Positions 27,897 through 38,500 of a stretch of DNA of 64,000 nucleotides are shown here, in pieces. The notes beneath the pieces were generated by a model. It was not told where the DNA came from. It made no database searches and saw nothing but the letters and a program-made list of their open reading frames with translations. Both the position numbers and the translations under genes were made by a program. Within the stretch, counting starts at the first letter, position 1. The number at the start of each line of letters is the position of its first letter. Location of the stretch: NCBI GenBank assembly GCA_030248215.1, contig JASANG010002439.1, positions 112,115 to 176,114 on the forward strand, written 5' to 3'. Origin of the DNA: Enoplolaimus lenunculus. Its lineage: Eukaryota > Nematoda > Enoplea > Enoplida > Thoracostomopsidae.

Positions 27897-28350
27897 ATAC
27901 ACATTTTATCCCAACGGCCCTTTCAAGGACCATCCACTGCGGCTGCTTGTACAGCTACCAGGCGCGGCCCCTACGGCGATGGGGTGGTCTGGCTACATGC
28001 TGGGCTGGGGATTATCCCCCGTGGACCATTGCAAGATGAACCATTTGTGACCTCCTCCTCCACCTCCACATGTGGAGGAGGGTGGTGCACTACTCCCTCC
28101 ACCTCCACATGTGGAGGTGGAGGGCGTCAAACCCCCATTTTCTCACTACTAACATTAAACCAAAATGCCACAGGCCGTTTATTCGTATAAATGTTTCAGG
28201 AAAATAACGGAACCTGTAGTGAAAGAACCACCAAGCGTCAAAATAGTTCATGTTCCAGCGTAAGTTTTAAATATTAACAAAGCTAATCAACGTATAATCG
28301 AATAGTATTTTATGTCGATGCATTTATAAAACCGCGGAGGAGCCTTCCAG

Positions 28351-28512
28351 TCACTGCAAAAAATAATTAGTCAAATTGACTCTGTCCGAAATAGGCTCTA
28401 TGTTGGGACTACATAAACTAAGTGAAATTCGACTCTGCCAGGAGTCACACATGCACCTCAGTGAGTCGAAGTTGACTCTGGCGTAGATGAGTTTGACTCA
28501 ATTTGCAGCGAT
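28351..28512. mobile_element. MITE, TACACTGCA family
   Basis: Starts CACTGCAAAAAATAATTAG with AGTCAAATTGACTC; the right end is worn (CAATTTGCAG). Confidence 0.6.
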
Positions 28513-28830
28513 GTGCAGTATCAGCATGAGGTTTTTACTTACTTGCATGCATCCGCATATCCACAAAGGTGGCGTATTTCCTTTGAAAATTGACGTTTTG
28601 TGCCCTGGTTGCTGACAACGCACTAAATTGAACGAAAATTTTTTGGTGCAAAGTGTAGCGCTGCCCCAAAGGTAATACAGGTGCGTTACAATATTCAACA
28701 CTGTTTTCTTTCAGAAAAAAGACAGATTTGAAATCGAAATCCAAATCAGCCAGAATGCGCACTACTTGCATATATTTGTCTGGTTCAAAGGCGGCTTCGA
28801 TGTAAAGTGCTCAAATCTTTTCTAGTTTAC

Positions 28831-29263
28831 TACAGTAGTGACCCGAATAAGAGGGGGCAATAAGAGGGGGTCCCCATTTTGAGTCGCAAAATCAATAGGA
28901 GTCCGTATTCCTAATAAGAGTCCGAAAACGGATAGAGTCCCAAAACCTTAGAGTTCATAAATGTCAATTATCCCTAATTGTAGCGCATGACTCCAGGACC
29001 AAATAATTTGAGTTTGGAACTTTAAAGTATACTTTAATTTTGTATGTATATTCACAAGTATAACCTTGCATTATCGCTCTAGCTATTGACACAAGACAGA
29101 CAAACGTTTAATACAACGGATAGTTGTAATACCGGAGATAGCAACTAAGGGTGGCGGAAGGCGGGTTGAAAACAAATAACAGTCCGTAACCGAACAACAG
29201 GGAGTACCGTCTGGAGAGGCCAAATAAACATCAGTCCCCCCACTTATTCGAGTCACTACAGTA
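28831..29263 (+). mobile_element. MITE, TACTGTAGTGACCC family
   Basis: Ends TACAGTAGTGACCCGAATAA and TTATTCGAGTCACTACAGTA, the best preserved of three copies. Confidence 0.85.
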
Positions 29264-29545
29264 CGCATACAACAACGGCGACGTTTGGCTAGCCTGTTAG
29301 CGTTACGTTTAGGGTAATAACTATAAATTAAGCGTATTCCTGAACCGAGGCGTAAGCGTCGAATAAAGTGTCAACCTACGCCTATACCTAAGCAAAAATG
29401 GTCTAAAATCTAAATCTGCTCGTTTGCAGTCCTATCAGGAAACGGGGCGGCCATAAAACTGACATGCACCACTTCGCCAAACCCGAAGGTGTATATGGAA
29501 GTAAAAATAACGAATTAAAAATGATATTGAATTCGCTAATTTTAT

Positions 29546-29648
29546 GAACAAATAAACAAAACAAACAAACAAACCAAACAAACAAACAAACAAACAAACA
29601 AACCAAACAAACAAAGAAAAACAAACACACAAACAAACAAACAAACCA
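29546..29648. repeat. (CAAA)n microsatellite
   Basis: About 100 bases of AAAC units with a few interruptions. The complementary (GTTT) reading gives long Leu/Phe/Val/Cys frames that are not genes. Confidence 0.95.
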
Positions 29649-29649
29649 A

Positions 29650-29998
29650 TTCTGCTGGTTTCATATTTACTAGGCAATGTGGATGCAGTATAGCAACAAC
29701 ATATCAAGCTAATATACTGCAATTTTGTCCACGCACTACAATTTAAATAATTTATTTCATCTTTTAGCTTAATACCAGCACAAAGTTAACCAGAAATAGT
29801 GCATCAACTACGTATAGCGGGAATGTTGCAGCTTTGTTAACGCATAATTTGATTAAACTTTGACCAAAGCCGCGTTAGCACAAACAACAAAAGTAACGTT
29901 TTTAATGTTGAAACATATTTAATAAGAACATAACACAGTGAAAGAAACGGACCATTTAAATACAACGAACAGCCATGATACACGACTTAAAAACAATA
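29650..29998. other. Intergenic, nothing seen
   Basis: AT-rich sequence with no repeat ends or coding signal that I can support. Confidence 0.4.
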
Positions 29999-30006
29999 AA
30001 AATATT

Positions 30007-30197
30007 GGCCAATGTAAAGAACAGAGGCAGAACAGTAAACATATTTCTAAGCCTAAGCTTAAGCCTAAGCATAAGAATGAGCATAATTCTACGCCTTAGC
30101 CTAAGCCTAAGCCAAGCAAAAAAATTAGTGTAAAGCTTAAGCTTACTCTATTGCAGTTCCACGGAAAAACGTTCCGCCCCTGATCTTTACATGGGCC
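30007..30197 (+). mobile_element. hAT-like MITE with exact 8-bp target duplication (type copy)
   Basis: AAAATATT lies on both sides (29999-30006 and 30198-30205). Ends GGCCAATGTAAAGAACAGAG and CCTGATCTTTACATGGGCC. This is the best reference copy: left CCTAAG tract, AATGAGCAT spacer, second CCTAAG tract, AATTAGTGTAAAGC, then ATTGCAGTTCCACGGAAAAA. Confidence 0.92.
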
Positions 30198-30209
30198 AAA
30201 ATATTAATA

Positions 30210-31230
30210 ATTCACAACTGTAACTCTGTTTTATAACACGCACAAATAACGACGCCTATTGTACACTGTCGGTCACGCTTAAAGATGGTCAATCTTAATT
30301 TTTGGGGTCGTAACTGTATATTACCTTTGCCTAAACCTAAAGCGTTTAAAAATGTGCAAACATAAAGAATAACAACAAGCAAAAATATGGCCTAAAATCT
30401 AGTGCTACTCTGTTACGATCTCGCCAGAAAACGAAAAGGCCCTAAAAGCAACATGGGCCACAATTATTAACGTTGCAACTAAAGTGAAATCTTAGGCTAA
30501 AGCTTTGGCCTTACGTAAACCTTTTCCAAAACCTACACCCGAGTCTAAGTCTAAGCAAGTGAGGCAAAGTATACAAAAGCCAAAACGACATATGACTGCG
30601 CCAAGCTTTTGGACAAACTAATGGTAACGCATAGAACAGGTTCCAAACAAGATTTTCAGGCTTTATTATTTTCAATTCAAATCTAAGCCTAAGCCAGTCG
30701 TCGAAGCTAACCCCTAAGGACTACTATTCTGTTCGAGAGCCGTTATCTACTATGACAGGAAATGCGGAAAACAGAAATACTGGTCGTACGAAGCTTAGGC
30801 TTAGGATTAGGCTTATGATAAGGCATAGACGTAAAGTTCTGGCTTAGTAGACAGACCTCTATTGCCAACATGTGTCACATAAATTAGTTTTCAAAAATGC
30901 GTACAAACTGAATATTGCAAAGGAAAAATGTATAAAACGTTGATTACTAAAAGTTATGGGAACAATTGAAAGTTCAAAAAATTTGTGACTTTAATACCAA
31001 AAACTAATTTTTAAGCAAAAGCAAAATTTCATAAGAAACGACAATAAAAGAAAATGCATGAAAGGTGATGTTACAAACAACAAGATTAGCCAAAACAAAT
31101 AAAAAACATTCAAAATTCACAGAATTATCGAAATATCTTAACAAATTAATAATAGTAAACTTCAATAGAAGAATATTAATAATAAAACAAACAAAATATT
31201 GAAATAAAAATTTCATATCGAATGCTGATA
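30210..31230. other. Degenerate CCTAAG remnants and AT-rich DNA
   Basis: Scattered CCTAAG and CTTAGG clusters at 30320-30380, 30480-30560, 30680 and 30795-30830, without ends. No gene seen. Confidence 0.4.
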
Positions 31231-31232
31231 AC

Positions 31233-31635
31233 ACCACAGTTAATTCCAATGGGTGGAGTAATCAATTCAGCTAAAGTGAATACCTATCTCCAATTAAGGA
31301 TTATTTAATCAATAATATTGCAAAAAAGAAAATTAAAATGAATTTTTCAGCGGCTTGTATTTTTCATTGTCCGGTTTTGGTTCCGGTTCTGTTTCCGGTA
31401 ATTTTTTTAAAATTCCGGTTCCCGTTTCGCTAAGTGTTAATTCCGGTTGCACCATGGTAGACATTAAGTCACTCTGAGTTTAGTTGATTCTTTTTCTGAG
31501 TTCAGTTGACTCGCGGAAAGTTGATTAACTCAGAACAAATTGAATCAAATAAAATTTTGAGTTCTGATAGTCCTAACTCAAACTGAGTGATTCAACTCAT
31601 TTTGAGTTAAAACCAACTCATTGAAATTTACAGTG
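31233..31635. mobile_element. MITE, CACTGTAAATT family, with a nested CCGG repeat
   Basis: Ends ACCACAGTTAATTCCAATG and TTGAAATTTACAGTG. The two halves are separated at about 31355-31455 by a block of TTCCGGTT motifs ending GTTGCACCATGG, the same CCGG family as 13640-13985, which points to insertion of one into the other. Confidence 0.6.
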
Positions 31636-31659
31636 CTGGGTCGATATTAACAACTGTGT

Positions 31660-32270
31660 GTACCCAATTATAAAAATTCTATTTACTTTCGACAATCTTA
31701 CCTTCAGGGGAGACACCGTTTCTCCTCCAGTCAGCCAGCCATCGTGTAAGATCTAGAGTAATCTTTATATTTCGCCTTTGGCTTCTTAAAATTTACACTT
31801 ATCCTTACGCTGGAGCTTGGGCTTGAGAATATGCTAGGCTAAAATTACGCCTCATTGGCAATGATAGCGATTTTTTGCAATTCCTGGCAAATTATAATAA
31901 GGTATAAAATATAATCTAAGAGCAAATTATTGTTAAAACAACAATAACATGTCAAAGCTACAATATATATATACTGCGAAAATTGCAGAACTAGTTCAAC
32001 CAATAAAAAGGTGTTTCAACAGGCACGTTGTCAGCCCAACATTTTTTATAGAAGGCCAAACAGCTTGATGTGGGGTCATTAGATAATTCTGCATAATTTT
32101 CAACAACTGTAAAACCGCGCATGGATGGGAACTGAAATTTTTCAAAAGCGAATTGGTGAGCTCACTTGCCCCGTTTTCAGTGCATATGAACTTGTTTTTC
32201 AATTCAGCTTGCAGTGCAAACATCAACTGCAATAAATTTGCAATAGCAATTTGTAGCAATTTCTCATGCT
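31660..32270. other. Downstream flank of the OSGIN-like gene
   Basis: Probably includes its 3' untranslated region. I see no firm polyadenylation signal or repeat ends. Confidence 0.35.
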
Positions 32271-32434
32271 TCACCGGTGTAAATGGGCTTCAAACTGCGC
32301 GACAATGCTTCGACCTACCGCAAACGCACCTCCTACTCCATATCGAACAAAATTATCACCAATTAATGGACCAATCGCATAGAGTTCTTTTATAGAATTT
32401 CGCTTTGTTTCCATGTTATTTTTCCATTCATTTA

Positions 32435-32533
<99 letters not shown>

Positions 32534-35500
32534 AATTATTATTGCTTTGAAGGTTTAAGCCTCCGTGTTCACTTTTAAAACCATTGACATTAATTTCTGT
32601 CAAAGATGCCAAATTAGCATTAATTTTGCTTTCACAGACCGCCACACTAGTCTGATCAATAACGCGATACGAATCTCTATCAACACAAACTGTATTCGAT
32701 TTTCCATCAACAGGCCGTTCCGGTAGTTCAACGATAGCATTAACCAACTCCGACGGTAGAAACGTTTTCAACCGAGCTTCAAATCCAACTAAAACCACTG
32801 CACAACTGATTCGCAATTTTATCGCTGAATGCTTCTTGGCTTTCGGTTTGCTACTATTTGAACGTAGTAGTTTTGCCGATATTGGTTCAAGTAATGCCCA
32901 GCGGTCGTCGTGTTTGTTGGTTTCCATCGCTCTAAAAAGTTGACTTTTCCCAGTCTGAAACTGGTATTGACTTTGATTAGGATGCACTTCGGCATTTCGA
33001 ATTTCAACTGACTCGTTGGTATTATCAGTATCAAAAAATTTTCCAACTCTGTACCCTGCCATCCTTCGATATAGCTTCTTTATACTGCGTCCATCATCAC
33101 GAACAGGTTCGCCCGCTTCGTTTTCGCAATCAGACCACCACGGTGCGGTGGCTAAGTCCAAAAACGGACTTTTGCCGTCCGCAGAAGGCCTACGGCCTTT
33201 AAGCAGTGCTGCTGCATACGCGTATTCTGGATAAATATCGTGTGAATCGCTTAATGCTCCGAGCATATTTTCAGGATTACGTAATCCTCGCCTAAATACG
33301 TGAACCACTGGGATTTCGTGCGACAACAAATAAACAATAGCATCTGCAGCAGACAATCCGGCGCCCACGACAAGGACCGGAGGCTGAGTCCAGCCAATTG
33401 AATTGCTTCTTTGAATTGTATTCGAATTTAACTTTAATTGAGTGAAATTTGAATCCTGATTGCAAATTGTGGACGAATGACTCATATTCGGCGATGTTTG
33501 TGGATAATTTGAGCCATTCAATAATGTTGTCATACGTGGCGGATCAGAATAGCGAGAAATCGGTGACAAAGCTAACGGGAATATGTCAATCGCAGCTGTT
33601 GCTGTTGGTGTTGTTGTTGATGTTGTTGTTGCTAACTTTTCACTTAACTCTCCACCAAACTTCGCATCGAGTTTACCACAACTGAAATTTGATTCATTTT
33701 TAAATTTTGCTTCAAATAACTCCGCTGCTTCTGGCAATGAACGAGCAGTATGTTTGACCGGTTTGGCCACAGAAACCTGATTGATTCGGCACCGCTGCTC
33801 AACGGAACCGATCATCGAAGTTACGCTGTCATTTCGCAACACAACTGTACCTCCAATTCGAAAATTACCATCCAATGATTTATTGCTATCATCATTTAGA
33901 GTTGGAGGTGAAATTTGGTTAAATTGTAACCGTGTCAAATAGTCGTTAAAATGAATCAAACTAGAATGTTTGCTGGGTGAAATTTCAATTTTTCGATTTC
34001 CATTTGACGAAGGTCGCGATAACTTTTCAGGCGGTGAATTACGTTGTACACCGAGTGTCGCTAATAAACTGTTTCTAGGCGATAGCAATTCAAACGTATT
34101 TAATTTTTGTAATTTTGGAACAGAACTGGAATTACGATCGGAATACGGTTCTCGGAATTGTGATACAGAACGCAACAGTACCGTTTTACCAGCATCGTCG
34201 TTAATATGTTTGCCTTTTGAGTTATTAAACTTAAAATTAAATCTGAGCCCTTTATAGGTTGATTTCAACCGTTTGCTGTTCGTTTCAAAAATACCAAACT
34301 CATCTTTAAACTTAATTTCGTTCTCGTATTCGCTAACCAGTAGTCCTTGGCCTAAACTTGAATTCAACTTAACCTGTGTTGAACTTGACGTCACCAATTC
34401 GTTGCTGTCTCCAATTGAATTTAGCTGAATATTTTTTCCTTCAACGCCCATCATCTGACCCTGTTCTGAACTATCAATAAGCTGTTTCCCTACATTATTG
34501 ACTAACTCTTGAACTGAATGATACACCCACGGCTTTGAACAAGGCGGTTTTCGTAACTGATCATAAATATTGCTTGACCCGATTGCTAGAGATATTTCTC
34601 CTTGTGCTCCGCATGCTCCAATAGTGCGTGGATAAGGTGTACCCGTTGCTAAAACGACCCGTCTCGCATGCAATACGACCAGTGCACCGCCATCCTGGAC
34701 TGCGTTGATTTGCCAATTATAATCTGCATCAACAGTTTTTCGCATATTATTACTGCAATTTTTATTGTTATAATGATTTTCTTTACTACTACTATTGTTA
34801 TTATTATTATTGTTGTTGTTGTTAATATTATTATTATTACTTTTATTACAATTATTTTTATTATTTAACTCTGGTGAAGTTGCGGTTTCGACTATTGCAG
34901 TGTCCCAGTTTGCCCGTAAATACCCGTTTGTGTCATGTTCATTTCCAATGTCATGTTTACATGCACATCCAGTGCTTGTTGCATCAAAATCATGGGATGT
35001 AATCGTCTGATTTATCGCATCATAATTCAAAGGAATGACTTGCGTTACAGTGGAATAATTAAGCAAATGAGGCCTAAGTCCAACATAATCCGCATAAAAT
35101 TCGTAGTATTGCTGTACAGTTGCATAATACGGACGTGATATATCGCTTATAAACTGGCTGGTGTCGGCAGATTTCTTTTGATCATTGCTAAAACGTACAA
35201 AATTACTATATAAAACTGAATTAAGTAGCAGGCTTTCGATATTTTAAAATTTGCCGTATGTAAAGCCTTTTTCACGCGTACAAATTTTTGCTGCGAGAAC
35301 TCTTTCAGCTACTAATTGCACGCAGAACTTACATTTTTTCATCAGCCAATGAGAAAGCGGCTGCGATAAATTCAGTGAACTTGCATGGTTATTGAGACAT
35401 GTGAACTAAATTCATAGCAATGATTTTTTATGAATCATTTCCAGCTGCAAGTTTTGCGAACGGGATGTTGGACATAACTTGCAAGTACAAGTTGCAGCTG

Positions 35501-38500
35501 CAAGTTCTCGCAGCAAAAACTTGCACGTGTGAATACAGTTGTGCGTTTTCTCATTGGCTGCTTCGTAAATCAGTTGGATTCCACTAAGGTTCTTAGTAAA
35601 ACAAACTGGTAGCCAACAGGTAGCGATTAATTAGCCAATTAGACAAGAGTATTTATATCTGGTAATCGCATTTCATACGGCATCCAATCACAAGGTGTGC
35701 ACTAGTACCAGCGAATAAATTACGCCGTGGGCTAACACAAGTCGTAATTCCTCCTTCGACTAGCTTAATTCGGAATTGAGGTGAATTACCGCTTAGTCTA
35801 CGACATATATACATCTAAGAATACGGTTTGTAATGCGTTCAGTTCAATTTATTAACTTCAAATCACTTACCATATCGTTTCATGCCGTTTTCTCGTGTAT
35901 TTATCCGTAAAATCAGCAAAACTCAACACTGGCAATTCAAGCCACGAAGCGAAACTTAATGTTCGAATGTTATCAGAAAACCACTGAAACAAAAGAAACG
36001 CAAAATGTTTCACAATAACTTGCGTACGTACTCCATGTCCGATTTTTAATGTATTCGTTTGGTACAGTAGGTTATGTTATATTGTTCATATTACAGAAAC
36101 CTACACACAACATCTGGCTCTTCTTATATACTTTCACTCTGGCGGAAAAAACCTATTTCAGAGAGAGTCAATCTGACTCACCATTTTTTGCAGTGTAAGC
36201 CTGTGGAGGGTCGAAAGTTTACAAAATCCATTTTTTTGCTTCCGTCGCATGCAAGCTGAATACAGCGACGATGTTAAAATGAGTTACCTTCGTAATTTTT
36301 GTTCATGAAGACCCACGAAAAATATTTGACTTCGTTTTGTATAACCTTGCCATAATATTCGCCTGTTTATAAGCTAAAAACATACTGTGAGTTACAAACA
36401 AACAATTTCTATCACGTAAATTTTAGCACAGGCGAGATATATCCTGTACTCATTGAATTCGGCACTGTTCACAATCCTAAAATAATTTTTTTGCCCAAAT
36501 CTGAATCGTATACCTGCCAGCTACCACCTTCTTTGCCTCTACCAATTACAACATGCGGTACTTTCAAGCGTTTATCATATCTCCACTCAATACACGACGC
36601 ATGATTGTGTCCTAAAATTCAAAATGTTTCAATTGAGAGCGAACGCTTAACGGCAAATTCCACTCTAGTTTACGTAAGTATAAGCAAGAGTGGATAACCG
36701 CTATTTAACAACACTGTGCAACTGGGCGTATTCTGTGTAGATAGTAATGTACCCGGTACCCGTTGCGTTTTGCCCTACCCGTCCTTTATTTAGAGGTGGT
36801 ACAACCATTGCGAACCAAAGCACTTAATGTATGCGGCGTTAAACATGGTCCCTTTATAGGTTAATTTCGGGGTGTTCATATGATAGCGACCCCGCCTAAA
36901 CAAGTGGGGTGGTCGGCCAAAAACGCAACGCCCGGTGGTACATTTTGTACCATGTGGAACCCAAAGAGTTACACACTCTTGTATCATGCACTCTTGGTAT
37001 AAGGTCCCATATTCTCAAATGTGTGTAGCATCTATCATCAGTTGGTGATAAGTCCTGTGACTTTGAAACCAGCGCATGGTGAGGTTAAAAAAATCAGCAC
37101 ATTATTCTCATTCGATTTGCCCTACTTCTGTACCAATCTTGAAAACCTACAACTGTAGTTGTTCGTCACTTTGACAGCCTATTGCTAAGTGATGATAGAT
37201 TCAATACGCATTTGAGAATACGGGCCAAGATACCAATTGATAATAACAGTATGTTAGCATTTGACCAGAATATCATTTAGTCAAAACAAATAATCCAGAG
37301 TTTCAACATCAACAAAACTCCTAATCCAGGTCGATTTTTAGCTGATGTTGGAATTCTGACAGTAGTAAGTGATATAATATAGAATTTACGGTTGCAATAC
37401 TCTTTCTCACGCAGATGTAGGCTTAGACTCCGGCTTAGATCTCCGGTTTAGATTTAGGTTTAGGCAAAAGTTTACCAAAGGTTGAGCATTCACCAAAACG
37501 TTTTCCTAAACCTATTAAGTCTGAGCAGCGACTTAAGCTTTAACTTTAAATTTACAGTGAAAATGTACAAGTGTATATAACTCTTCTAAAACTGAAAAAA
37601 ATCAACTCTTGGGTTGAACCATCTGTCTAACGAGATTCGAACTTAGTCTCGCAACTATGATTTTGATGAAAACAAGCAATACCAACTCTATAGCAGGTTA
37701 AAATTTTTCAAACCGTCGTTTACTGCCATATACAACTTTTTTCGGCATTGGGTATCAATAAAATGTGCTTAGGCGAGAGTAGACAAAGACACATTTCATA
37801 GTCATAATTGCAATTATCAATTTGTATACAAGAAATCAATAACGCATATTTAAAACATTTACAAATTGCTAAAAATACAATAAGCATAAAATGCAATTCC
37901 AAACAGAATGCTCTTACCGATATCGGCTTCCGGTCGCACTAATTGATCATATAACAACGATATAGCGTTAGTCGATCTGCCTTCAAGTCCATCAGCCAAA
38001 TCTAACTAAAATAATAAACAATAAAATTTAGTTTCATTGACAGCTTAATTTATATTAATCAAGCTTGAATACTCGGGATACGTAATTTGGGCATCGTTCC
38101 AGCTAGTTAATTGATCCGAGAAGCAACATTATAATATCTAATGAAATGTACACATGAACCGGGAAGCTTACACCTATGAAATTTCAATACGTGCGCGATA
38201 CAGGCAAACAGCTAACAAAACAGTAATTGTAGTAACGATCTTTGAAACATGCTGCCAACACTTTAGGTGCGAGTAATAGGCTGGTCGCGGGTAGACCTTT
38301 TTAGTGCGGGGCTGTGCCCGCGGGTAAAAAAGTTTCTCTGCGTGGCTTAAGCGCGGGTCGGATAGAAAAATCTCATTTGGATACTACTCTAGTCATAATT
38401 AACACGTAGAGCGGATAACGTCACCTTGCAATAGAGCATGCAGCTGGTATATTCGAATTAATTAGAAATGTACTTAGCGCGTGTTGCATTTTTCGCCTGC

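Larger units (their letters stand above)
22821..28150. mobile_element. Polinton/Maverick fossil, 5.3 kb, with 6-bp target duplication
   Basis: The hexamer AACATT flanks the element (22815-22820 and 28151-28156). The ends AGTAGTGAGAAAATGGGGGT are inverted, and the terminal repeats run about 1.5 kb (22821-24331 and 26650-28150). Inside are a capsid-family frame, an integrase tail with chromodomain, a small basic protein, a zinc-finger frame and two unknown small proteins duplicated in the repeats. A 6-bp duplication, AG-starting ends and these genes are hallmarks of Polintons. It is well below the usual 15-20 kb and lacks recognisable DNA polymerase, protease and packaging ATPase, so it is broken. 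The exact target duplication and nearly identical terminal repeats suggest a recent insertion. Confidence 0.9.
26650..28150. repeat. Right terminal inverted repeat of the Polinton
   Basis: Inverted partner of 22821-24331, ending CTCACTACT directly before the AACATT target duplication. Confidence 0.9.

Noticed and set aside
29403-29722. Hydrophobic Cys/Leu/Phe/Val-rich frames
   Set aside because: They come from the (CAAA)n microsatellite read on the minus strand.
34668-35010. Plus-strand poly-Leu/Ile frames
   Set aside because: They are the antisense of asparagine codons in the OSGIN-like gene.
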